Source: Lachnospiraceae bacterium | GTDB lineage: Bacteria; Bacillota; Clostridia; Lachnospirales; Lachnospiraceae | Length of the DNA stretch: 43,397 nt | NCBI GenBank assembly: GCA_024698075.1 | Contig: JAILRP010000014.1 | Span: 1-43,397, forward strand | Direction: 5' to 3' | In this document: positions 16,879 to 24,489 of the stretch, one piece after another | How the letters are laid out: every line of letters begins with the position of its first letter | How positions within the stretch are numbered: the stretch's first letter is position 1 | Position numbers and translations under genes: made by a program | Notes under the pieces: model-generated | Told to the model about the DNA's origin: nothing | The model's input: only the letters and a program-made list of their open reading frames with translations | Database searches by the model: none

Positions 16879-18195
16879 TCAGTGTTTTTTCATTATGCTC
16901 TTGTATGCGGGGCGGACGATCTTGGTCCCGCTGACAAGCTCTTCTATGCGGTGGGCGCTCCAGCCCGCAACCCTTGCTATCGCAAAGATCGGAGTGAACA
17001 GCTCCCTCGGTATGTTCAGCATGTCATACGCAAACCCGCTGTAAAAATCGACGTTCGGCGATACGCCCTTGTATATCTTGCGTTTTTCGGCGATCACCTC
17101 GGGTGCGAGCGATTCGACCTTGCGGTAAAGCTTCAGGTCGTCCATGCGGCCCTTTTCTTCGCTCAGCTTCTCAACGTATTTGCGGAAAATGACTTCCCTC
17201 GGATCGGACTTCGAATATACGGCATGTCCCATTCCGTATATGAGGCCCTGTCGGTCGAAAGCCCTGCCGCTGAGTATCTTGGCAAGATATGCCTTCAGCA
17301 TTTCATCATCATCTATGTCGCCGACATTTTCCCTTATGTTGTCCATCATCTCCATGACCTTGATGTTCGCGCCGCCGTGCCTCGGACCTTTCAGCGAGCA
17401 CATTGCGGCCGCTATCGTCGCATAAGTGTCGGAGCCTGAAGATGTGACCACCCTCGTAGTAAAGCTTGAATTGTTTCCGCCGCCATGCTCCATATGAAGC
17501 ATCAGGGCTACATCGAGTGCCTTGGCCTCGGTCTCGGTAAACTTCGAATCCGGACGCAACAGCGTCAGTACGTTCTGGGCCGTCGAAAGCTCAGGCTGAG
17601 GACGGTGTATGTACATGGATTCAAGATTATCGTAATGGTTGTATGCATGGTAGCTGTATACTGCAAGCAGCGGGAACACGGCGATGAGCTGCATGCACTG
17701 CGACACAACGTTTTCGATCGAAGTATCGTCCGCATGGCGGTCATACGATGCAAGTGTCAGGATCGCCCTTGTCATCGAATTCATGACATCCTTCGTCGGG
17801 GCCTTCATGATGACGTCACGCGTAAAATTGGTCGGAAGCTCCCTCGCGTTCGAAAGGGTCATGATAAAATCATCGGATTCCTTCTTGTTGGCAAGATCCC
17901 CGAAAAGCAGCAGGTACGCAAGGTTCTCATACCCGAACGGAGTATTCCTGTATTTTTTTATCAACTCCTCGACACGGTATCCCCTGTACCAGAGCTGTCC
18001 GTCGCACGGATTCCCGTCCGGATCCCTTGCGATGATATTCGATATATTGGTAAGCCCCGCCAGCACGCCCTTTCCGTTAAGGTCGCGGAGCCCCCTCTTT
18101 ACGTCATAATTCTCATAGAACTCCTGCGGGATGCTGTCATTCTTCCAGATAAGGTCGGTATAAACCGAAGTGTCTATGCTGTCCCTCTTCTTCAA
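16879..18195 (-). CDS. gltA: Citrate synthase
   Basis: 438 aa from a TTG start at 18195, chosen because a near-perfect AAGGAGGG lies 6 nt upstream. An upstream ATG at 18225 would place that ribosome site inside the gene and lacks one of its own. Family landmarks are the catalytic His in MEHGGGNNS, MGHAVYSKSDPRE with the second His, and Asp in PNVDFYSGF. It condenses oxaloacetate and acetyl-CoA to citrate in the cytoplasm; related 2-methylcitrate synthase activity cannot be excluded. No aconitase or isocitrate dehydrogenase gene is adjacent. It is the first gene of the gltA-nudC-folE run. Confidence 0.92.
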   Translation of the reverse strand: MKKRDSIDTSVYTDLIWKNDSIPQEFYENYDVKRGLRDLNGKGVLAGLTNISNIIARDPDGNPCDGQLWYRGYRVEELIKKYRNTPFGYENLAYLLLFGDLANKKESDDFIMTLSNARELPTNFTRDVIMKAPTKDVMNSMTRAILTLASYDRHADDTSIENVVSQCMQLIAVFPLLAVYSYHAYNHYDNLESMYIHRPQPELSTAQNVLTLLRPDSKFTETEAKALDVALMLHMEHGGGNNSSFTTRVVTSSGSDTYATIAAAMCSLKGPRHGGANIKVMEMMDNIRENVGDIDDDEMLKAYLAKILSGRAFDRQGLIYGMGHAVYSKSDPREVIFRKYVEKLSEEKGRMDDLKLYRKVESLAPEVIAEKRKIYKGVSPNVDFYSGFAYDMLNIPRELFTPIFAIARVAGWSAHRIEELVSGTKIVRPAYKSIMKKH

Positions 18196-18275
18196 ATAAT
18201 CCCTCCTTCGTTCATTTCTCTGCATATACGCACAATCAGACAGTATTATATTTTACTATAAACAGGTCAACGGCA

Positions 18276-18350
18276 CAAGAGTGGCCCTGGGGGACGGAGT
18301 CAGGGGGCCAAAAAATGGGCCCCTGACTCCGTCCCCCAGGGCCACTCTTG
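18276..18350. repeat. 75-bp near-perfect palindromic element
   Basis: Two 31-bp arms (18276-18306 and 18320-18350) are exact reverse complements, starting CAAGAGTGGCCCTGG. They are separated by a 13-nt spacer that itself can form 2 more pairs around AAAAAAT. The arms are GC-rich and contain GGGGGACGGAGTCAGGGG. No T-run follows, so it is not a standard terminator. It sits between the gltA promoter region and a broken pilin gene. It resembles dispersed REP/REPIN or MITE-like palindromes seen in Clostridia; no transposase is present in the window. Confidence 0.85.
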
Positions 18351-18360
18351 CATTTTGCGC

Positions 18361-18390
18361 AAAAAAATGCCGCGGAACCTTCCGCGGCAT
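18361..18390 (-). terminator. Intrinsic terminator after the pilin remnant
   Basis: On the minus strand ATGCCGCGGAA pairs with TTCCGCGGCAT (11 bp, very short loop), followed by T7 (18361-18367). It lies 7 nt beyond the TAA at 18397 and closes the long minus-strand transcript coming from the NUDIX and MFS side. Confidence 0.85.
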
Positions 18391-18396
18391 ATCATC

Positions 18397-19055
18397 TTAT
18401 TCCCTGTAGAGGTCATCCGGCTCGGGCCAGAGCCTGTATATCGGGTAGCCGCCGCCGGGATCCGGCTGGGCGACCCAGATTTCCATCATCCCATTATCCT
18501 CACGCCTTACTATCCTCCAGCGGTCTAGCTTCTGATAAACATATCCGGATATTGGAAAAGTTCCATTTCCGGGCGTTGTATATTTGGGGATGATCTCACT
18601 GTTCATCTCCCGGGTGGACAACCCGAGTTCCCTGTTTATAACACCGTAAAATCCGGTGCTTCCTTCTTTATTCCCAAAAGTGGACGTATACCCATTAAAA
18701 CAATTAGAATTATATGGAGTTGTACCCTGTTTGCCATTTGCTATAAATAAAAAGCTTTGTATTTTTGTTGGACACCATGCTCCATTACCGTCAATTGTCC
18801 ATATATTTTATTGTTTTTATTATTCTAATCACAAAAAGCCTCGTACACCTCCGGATGTTCAACAAAAGCAATATTGACCGCCTTCGCGATCTGTGCCGCC
18901 GTATACACGTCCTTTGATTTCCGCGACCTGTCCACATACTTTATGAACATTGGCGACAGCACTCCGACAAGTACCCCCATGATCGCGATCACGACAATTA
19001 GTTCTATAAGGGAAAGACCCCTGTTATCTTTTCTGTTCCTGCCTAAAACTCTCAT
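18397..19055 (-). pseudogene. Type IV prepilin-like gene, interrupted by a stop and a frameshift
   Basis: The 5' part (19055-18825) has a good ribosome site (AGGAGA) and encodes 76 aa: a short basic leader, the prepilin cleavage motif RG|LSLIE (Glu at +5) and a hydrophobic helix, then DRSRKSKDVYTAAQIAKAV, ending at a TAG. The 3' part reads open in another frame from about 18800 to the TAA at 18397: WTIDGNGAWCPTKIQ near its start and YRLWPEPDDLYRE at its end, with no good start codon. A pilin of about 200 aa split by one in-frame stop and one frameshift within an AT-rich stretch (18795-18835) explains both parts. It could instead be an assembly error, or a truncated mini-pilin. No other pilus genes are in the window. 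Confidence 0.65.
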
Positions 19056-19105
19056 GACAGTCTCCTGCTACCCACTTTCCTGAATCTATGAAATGAAGCG
19101 TGCCC

Positions 19106-19657
19106 TCACTTCCCCGATAAATAAAAAGCAAGCGCATGAATTGCCTGCATGAAATCACCGCCGTCTATCAGGCATTTAATCTCCTCGGGAGTATGCAGAA
19201 CAACATTTAAAAACTCCGTGTCATCAAGCGACTGGTCCGATACCCTGCGGCAGCTTTCGGCGACGAATATGTACGCATAATTATCGGCAAGCGTCGCATT
19301 TTCCGGTATTGTCAGTATATGCCTCCAGTCGTCGGATACGTAGCCTGTCTCTTCGAGGAGCTCACGCTTTGCGGCTTCAAGTATATCGCTTCCGTCCTTT
19401 TTCTCTATGCCGCCCGCCGGAAATTCGGTAGTGACTTTTCCGATGCCCTGCCGAAACTGCCGGACGCAGATGTATCTGCCTTCCTCATCGGTTGCCGCGA
19501 CTACGACAAAATCCTTTCTGCTGTACGTGTAGAATGGCTCATAGACAGTGCCGTCGGGAAACCTGTAAGAAGACCGGCGAAAATCGATCCACTCATCGGT
19601 TATCACATGCTCACACGAAACCTCATCCCACTCAAGGGGATCTCTTCTGCCACCCAT
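19106..19657 (-). CDS. NUDIX hydrolase, ADP-ribose pyrophosphatase-like
   Basis: 183 aa from ATG 19657, which begins one base after the MFS gene stop (TGA-T-ATG) and has AAGGCGG upstream. The fold is shown by FVVVAATDEEGRYICVRQFR and the NUDIX helix EFPAGGIEKKDG plus AAKRELLEETGY. The region between the glycine and REL has one extra residue, and the usual first Glu is replaced by Ser/Asp. The PAGG motif and the VRQFRQG motif are typical of ADP-ribose or nucleoside-diphosphate-sugar pyrophosphatases. It would act in the cytoplasm on ADP-ribose-like compounds. It is the last intact gene of the partner-switch/MFS operon. Confidence 0.85.
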   Translation of the reverse strand: MGGRRDPLEWDEVSCEHVITDEWIDFRRSSYRFPDGTVYEPFYTYSRKDFVVVAATDEEGRYICVRQFRQGIGKVTTEFPAGGIEKKDGSDILEAAKRELLEETGYVSDDWRHILTIPENATLADNYAYIFVAESCRRVSDQSLDDTEFLNVVLHTPEEIKCLIDGGDFMQAIHALAFYLSGK

Positions 19658-19658
19658 A

Positions 19659-21884
19659 TCAGGCCGCCTTCTTTCTTCCCATGAACAGGAACGCGGCAAG
19701 GGCCAGAAGAACCGCTCCGCATGACAGCATCCATATGAGATTCTTTTCGCAAAGCTCTAAGACAAACGGAGCCGCCGCCATGACCGCGCTTGATATGACC
19801 GAATAGACCATGAGGCTTTCCGTTCCGTTTAGATTTTTCATGATCGCACCGTTCTTTAAGAAGAGGTCCGTAGACACCGGTGTCCCGATACCGTCGAGAA
19901 GTCCCGCGAGTGACGCCGCCACAAGTATGACAAGTGAATATGCGGCGGGAATGTCCATTATGAACATGACTGCCGCCCCTCCGAGCAGCACGAGCGCCTG
20001 GATGTTCAGGCTGCTCTTTATCCTGCGGCTCAGGATCTTATATAAAATCTCTCCAATATACAGTCCCGTCATGCCGTTTAAAAGATTGGCATATGTAAGG
20101 ACGACGCCGGGCAGTTCAAGCGACTGAATGCGCCCGGGTATGAGGCATACGATGAGCATGAGCAGGAAGTTCTGCGGCACGACTATCATGAAGATCGCAC
20201 GCCATGCCGATGCCGACGTGAATATATGCCCCGCTCTTGCCATGAGATTTTTCTCCATCTTCTCACTGCCTGACGCGGCCGTATGCGAAGCGATCATATC
20301 CCAGGGAATGCACGCCCGTTCAAACAGGAGATACAGGATGTGTCCGATCCCGCCCGCAAGGAAAGTCGCCTGGTAGCCGAACACGCCTGCGACCACGCCT
20401 CCGAGGCCGAGCCCGCAGAGCAGCCCTCCTATGACACCCATGTTGCTCGCGGTAAGGTTGCTGTTGCGCTCCTGCTCGTTTGAGCATCCTTTTGTTATGA
20501 CCTCGTTCCTGACCTGCTTGGTGCCCGCTGCCCCGGCTCCCGCGAAAAATCTCATGATTATCATCACGGCAGTGGATGCGGTAAAGAAGCAGCTGATGTT
20601 CGATATGACGATGACCGCAGCCGATATGCTCATAAGGAGCCTTCCGTTTATCTTCCGGCTTATGGCTGGCATTGCGATCATCCCCGCGATATCCGCTATC
20701 GAACAGATCGATATGGAAAGGGCCGCCGCCATGACCGGCGAAAGTCCCCATGCTCCCTGGTTCCACTCCTTGATCTGAAGTGCCGAGAATGACAGGCACA
20801 TGTATTCAAAAGTCAGCGACATGAAATTTCCGTACCTTATCGCCCTCGCTATGTTCTCAAACTGCTCGGGCACGTTCTTTCCGAACCGCCCGCTCTTTCT
20901 GAAGGCGATCATGTCGGAAAGCGTGAGCGATTCTTTCAGCACTATGACCGCGAGTATGATCGTCGCCACGAACATGAGCACCATGTTGATGACATTCTTC
21001 CTGATATAGCCCTCGGCTATGCGGCACGACAGCACCAGGCTTGAATCGGTGTTTTCGATGCCGACGGCAAACAGGTCGTCATCTTCGGGTATCTTATCCG
21101 TACGCTCTATATATATGTCCTTGATAAAATCATTTTCCTGCTTTTTCTTCTCGAGATAGTCTCCGAGGTCTGCGATCTCATCGATTGCAACTCCCTTTTC
21201 GAGCACCCCGTCTATGGATGCGCCGATATATGACGCAACGCCCGTGATGCTCTTCTGTGAGGCCTTGACAAATTCCTGTTCATAGACGGCGGTCAGGAAT
21301 ACGCCCTGCAGTATGATGGCCGCTACGGCCGCCGCTACGACCCTGTTTGCGCTCCAGTTCTTTCTGACACCGGCGGCAAGCAGCACAATGACAAGCACGA
21401 TAAGTATCCCGAGGCTTCCGAGCGTCGAACGCACCGCAGAAGGAAGCAGCGCACTGACGACGTTGTCCTTGGAATAATAGGTTTTAAGGATCCCTGCCGT
21501 ATTGTCGGCCCCGTCATGTATCTCCTGCTCTATCGCTTTGTAATCAGACATCGGGATGACGAAATGGTCTTCCTCCATCGTCGTTGCAATAACGCTGCCG
21601 TCCGCATCCTCGATGACTATTATGGAATCCATTCCTCCTTCTGCCACAAGGTCGCGGCTTCGAAGGAGCACCTGCCTGATGCCGTAATAATTCGACAGCC
21701 TCTTGCCGTACCGCAGTGATGTTTCGATCTCCTCGACCGCGCTTTCATTGCAGGTCACTATGTACTGTTCCTCATTGGCGAATGAGTAGTCAAGCACCGT
21801 AAGGTAGCTGAGCGCGCACAGTGCGAGCGCCGACATCACGGTGATTATCAGTATGATATAGTACTCACGTAAAAAAGCTTTCAT
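19659..21884 (-). CDS. MFS-type transporter with N-terminal membrane sensor-like region
   Basis: 741 aa, far longer than usual MFS proteins (about 400). TM1 spans residues ~10-30. It is followed by an extracytoplasmic segment of about 120 residues with a Cache-like strand pair (SIIVIEDADGSVIAT), TM2 (~157-177), TM3 (~183-205), a second extracytoplasmic segment (~206-300), TM4 (~303-323), then a 12-TM-like MFS body (~345-741) with MRFFAGAGAAGTKQVRNE in the region of the conserved loop. The N-terminal third looks like the input part of a histidine kinase or chemoreceptor, but no kinase follows. I infer a transporter gated by, or signalling with, external ligand binding. It lies 9 nt downstream of an orphan binding lipoprotein gene. 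Confidence 0.75.
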   Translation of the reverse strand: MKAFLREYYIILIITVMSALALCALSYLTVLDYSFANEEQYIVTCNESAVEEIETSLRYGKRLSNYYGIRQVLLRSRDLVAEGGMDSIIVIEDADGSVIATTMEEDHFVIPMSDYKAIEQEIHDGADNTAGILKTYYSKDNVVSALLPSAVRSTLGSLGILIVLVIVLLAAGVRKNWSANRVVAAAVAAIILQGVFLTAVYEQEFVKASQKSITGVASYIGASIDGVLEKGVAIDEIADLGDYLEKKKQENDFIKDIYIERTDKIPEDDDLFAVGIENTDSSLVLSCRIAEGYIRKNVINMVLMFVATIILAVIVLKESLTLSDMIAFRKSGRFGKNVPEQFENIARAIRYGNFMSLTFEYMCLSFSALQIKEWNQGAWGLSPVMAAALSISICSIADIAGMIAMPAISRKINGRLLMSISAAVIVISNISCFFTASTAVMIIMRFFAGAGAAGTKQVRNEVITKGCSNEQERNSNLTASNMGVIGGLLCGLGLGGVVAGVFGYQATFLAGGIGHILYLLFERACIPWDMIASHTAASGSEKMEKNLMARAGHIFTSASAWRAIFMIVVPQNFLLMLIVCLIPGRIQSLELPGVVLTYANLLNGMTGLYIGEILYKILSRRIKSSLNIQALVLLGGAAVMFIMDIPAAYSLVILVAASLAGLLDGIGTPVSTDLFLKNGAIMKNLNGTESLMVYSVISSAVMAAAPFVLELCEKNLIWMLSCGAVLLALAAFLFMGRKKAA

Positions 21885-21893
21885 ATCCCTTTC

Positions 21894-23096
21894 CTATCTG
21901 TATATCCGGTCTATGCCCCTAAGCAGGTCAAAAGTTGTTACAAATCCTGAATTTTTCGCCGTCGTCATGTTGAGCACGACGTGAGGCGAACTCGTGTAGA
22001 TGCACGGCTGGTCTCCGGCATTGTGCCCGTGGAAAACGTTGCTCGCAACCATCGCGGCATATGCGCCGTATCCTTCATAGTCGAAGCACGACAGACACAT
22101 CATCCCGCCGTTCTCGCTTATCGAATCACCGTCCCCTATAAGGGAAGGTATGCCGGCATCCGCGGCAAACGACGAAAGCGCCGGAGCATTCTCATCATCC
22201 ATGGTGCCGTATGCGAACAGTATGGCATCATCCTCGGAAAGGTCCGCGGATCTTAATGCCTCTTCAATCTTTTCATCATAATCATCCTTCAGGGATTCTT
22301 CCTCTGAAAAGTTGATCTCATCTACCACGACGCCAAGCTCGGCCGCCTTTTCGCGGTAAAGCGGATTGCCGGTTATGGTATCCATGCCGTTGACGGTTAC
22401 CATGCACAGCCTGTCGAATCCGAGCATGTTCCGGTAGCCTTCGAACTGCCTCTTGTACGGATTGGGCTCAACGAGCGCCCATATCCTGTCATCACCCGTA
22501 TCCTCCGCGGAATCGATGATCCCCGATGCGACCGGATCCGTTGCAAGGCATACGAGAAACGGGATGTCGAGGCCGAGATCCTTTAAAAAGATCCCCGGAT
22601 CGGTCCCGGTCGCAACGACCATGTCAAGCCTGCCGGCACTGCACTCCTCGGAAAGCTGTGCGGCTATCTCGTCATCATTGCCTTCTCCGATCATGTAAGG
22701 TTTTTCGTCAAACGATACGTACGGCCCGAGGTCCTGTGACAGCATGAAATCATAATATTCGTAAAAATCCTGCGGAGCCTTGGAAAAATCGACCCCTTCG
22801 CTTATATATCCCAGGGCCTGCAGACCCTCGGCAAAGCCCTTGAGGCACAGATACGAGCTCTCGATCGGAGGTCCGAGGTCCATGAACGCCAGGCGGAACG
22901 GCTCCCCGTCACTGCGGCATACGGGCTCCGTCTCGAACTCATAATCCTGCCCGGCGACATCTATCACCACATCGTTCCTTCCCGTGCATCCCGAAAGAAA
23001 AAGGGACATAATAACGAGAAGGACACTAACAGCCCTGAAGGTTCTGAAGCGTGTATTTGCCGTAGTGTTCTTTTGCATATACGGCGATCCTTTCAT
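21894..23096 (-). CDS. ABC-type substrate-binding lipoprotein (COG2984/PF04392-like), orphan
   Basis: 400 aa from ATG 23096, with AAGGAG 9 nt upstream; ATG 23078 is also possible. The gene start overlaps the end of the 487-aa gene by about 70 nt. A lipoprotein signal ends in LFLSGC (lipid-modified Cys near 37), so it is membrane-anchored outside. The body has the two-lobed binding protein pattern: FMDLGPPIESSYLCLKGF, VVATGTDPGIFL, FLVCLATDPVASGIIDSAED. In this family the binding protein is normally encoded with a COG4120 permease and a COG1101 ATPase; neither is here. It may present ligand to the adjacent sensor-MFS or to the membrane phosphatase (inference). Relatives bind small molecules such as aromatic amino acids. 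Confidence 0.78.
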   Translation of the reverse strand: MKGSPYMQKNTTANTRFRTFRAVSVLLVIMSLFLSGCTGRNDVVIDVAGQDYEFETEPVCRSDGEPFRLAFMDLGPPIESSYLCLKGFAEGLQALGYISEGVDFSKAPQDFYEYYDFMLSQDLGPYVSFDEKPYMIGEGNDDEIAAQLSEECSAGRLDMVVATGTDPGIFLKDLGLDIPFLVCLATDPVASGIIDSAEDTGDDRIWALVEPNPYKRQFEGYRNMLGFDRLCMVTVNGMDTITGNPLYREKAAELGVVVDEINFSEEESLKDDYDEKIEEALRSADLSEDDAILFAYGTMDDENAPALSSFAADAGIPSLIGDGDSISENGGMMCLSCFDYEGYGAYAAMVASNVFHGHNAGDQPCIYTSSPHVVLNMTTAKNSGFVTTFDLLRGIDRIYR

Positions 23097-24489
23097 ACCA
23101 GTTGTCTCCTTTCTCATCCGCATCGGTAATGTCATTATAAAACTCAAAGCAGCCCATCTCATGGGCAGATTTCATATCAGTCTCTCCGAACAGCCTGTCA
23201 AAGGCTTCCGGCGCAGGCGGTTTTGCCATCATCTCGAACGGCCCGGCATTGACCGCTCCGTCGCCCGTGTCAAACAGCATGTATATCGGACCGCTAAGGT
23301 ACCCCGAATCGTCAAAATCCCCCCGGGGCCCGACGGCGTCCGCATAGCCCGCATCGCGGAGCATTTCGCACGTGCTCCTTCTCCATCCGCGCAGATACTG
23401 TGACTGCAGTATCCCTCCATACCACGAAAATCCCCGGACATATGATGACATGAACCATGACAGGTACACGTGGGGCATGACTTTTCGTGCCTTTACTGCA
23501 TCGGTCAGAGCACTGCCGCCGTCCGAGCGTATGTCGATGTCAAGACAGCCGCCGCTGATATCGCGTCCCCTGAGGTGGCCGTCAGCGTCAAGGTTTATCC
23601 CGAAGCACTTCCTGTCAGAAGCGCACCCCCTGAACAGGAGCGATGAAAGCTTCCTGCCCTCATCGTCTGTGGCTTCATTGAGGGCAGTTATCGCGGCTTC
23701 ATCCGACAGGATATGGTATACAAGGCTTCCGTGGTCGCCAAAGTCTTTTTCGAAGAGCCCTGCAAAGACCGTCTCAGCCTCCATGTGCCAGAACTTCCCC
23801 TGCAAAATGACACCATACAGGCGGTCGTAAAGTCCCTCGCCCAGATAGATGACCTGGTCCGCGAACCTTCTGCACCCAAGGACCTGCGGGCTCTGGTAGA
23901 GGCTCTCCATTACGGAGCGTATCTGTTTTTTCACAAGATAGCTCCTTACATTTGCAAGGGCTTTGTCCTTGGTGCTCCTTGCCATGGCAGAAGTAAACGC
24001 GTCAGAAAGCGAAGCGGCCGCATTCGTCGGCATCTTCGGAAGCAGCGGTATGTGTTCGGCCCCATCCGTCCGTGAATATGCTATAAGTCCGCGTGCGTAA
24101 GTGCTGCTGTTTATCGGGACAAGTCCGAAGGACATCATCGGGACCGACGGGGCTGCGCCTCCGAACAGTTTCCCGAGGAGCCTTGCGTATATAAGATCTC
24201 CCTGAAATGACTGTGCGGAATACAGTCCGCCGAGATGGTTGGCCGTATATAATATTCCTTTCTGGAGAACGGCTGACGCACGCTCTGCCGCATCGGCACC
24301 AAGACGCTCAGCCAGATAGTCTTCACAGAACGAGATCAGGTCCTCCCTGCCGGAAAGCAGGGGAAACTCATTATTTCCTGACAGTTTTTGTATCTCATGG
24401 TCTATGTGGCCGTCCAGTGTCAGGACGGATGACATCATCTCATCGACCGTCGCATTGCGGCTCCTGACTGTTCTTATTATCTCATCCAT
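23026..24489 (-). CDS. Protein of unknown function, 487 aa
   Basis: I do not recognise this family. The protein appears soluble: no signal peptide and no membrane helix. The N-terminal ~90 residues look helical (VDEMMSSVLTLDGHIDHEIQ). The central part has motifs that look conserved in style: LYTANHLGGLYSAQSFQGD (~85-105), FGLVPINSSTYARG (~125-138), HIPLLPKMPTNAA, then MPHVYLSWFMSSYVRGFSWYG and SGYLSGPIYMLFD. The His/Asn/Gln-rich centre would suit an enzyme site. The ATG overlaps the TAA of the phosphatase gene (TAATG), and its end overlaps the binding-lipoprotein gene, so it is tightly coupled to both. Its place between phosphatase and binding protein suggests a role in the same signalling or uptake pathway. 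Confidence 0.75.
   Translation of the reverse strand: MDEIIRTVRSRNATVDEMMSSVLTLDGHIDHEIQKLSGNNEFPLLSGREDLISFCEDYLAERLGADAAERASAVLQKGILYTANHLGGLYSAQSFQGDLIYARLLGKLFGGAAPSVPMMSFGLVPINSSTYARGLIAYSRTDGAEHIPLLPKMPTNAAASLSDAFTSAMARSTKDKALANVRSYLVKKQIRSVMESLYQSPQVLGCRRFADQVIYLGEGLYDRLYGVILQGKFWHMEAETVFAGLFEKDFGDHGSLVYHILSDEAAITALNEATDDEGRKLSSLLFRGCASDRKCFGINLDADGHLRGRDISGGCLDIDIRSDGGSALTDAVKARKVMPHVYLSWFMSSYVRGFSWYGGILQSQYLRGWRRSTCEMLRDAGYADAVGPRGDFDDSGYLSGPIYMLFDTGDGAVNAGPFEMMAKPPAPEAFDRLFGETDMKSAHEMGCFEFYNDITDADEKGDNWYERIAVYAKEHYGKYTLQNLQGC

Noticed and set aside
18276-18350. Terminal repeats of an insertion sequence
   Set aside because: The arms are only 13 nt apart and no transposase lies between or beside them.
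18780-18840. Stop-codon read-through or programmed frameshift making a full-length pilin
   Set aside because: Both an in-frame stop and a frame change are needed and no stimulatory element is evident; a pseudogene or sequence error is simpler.
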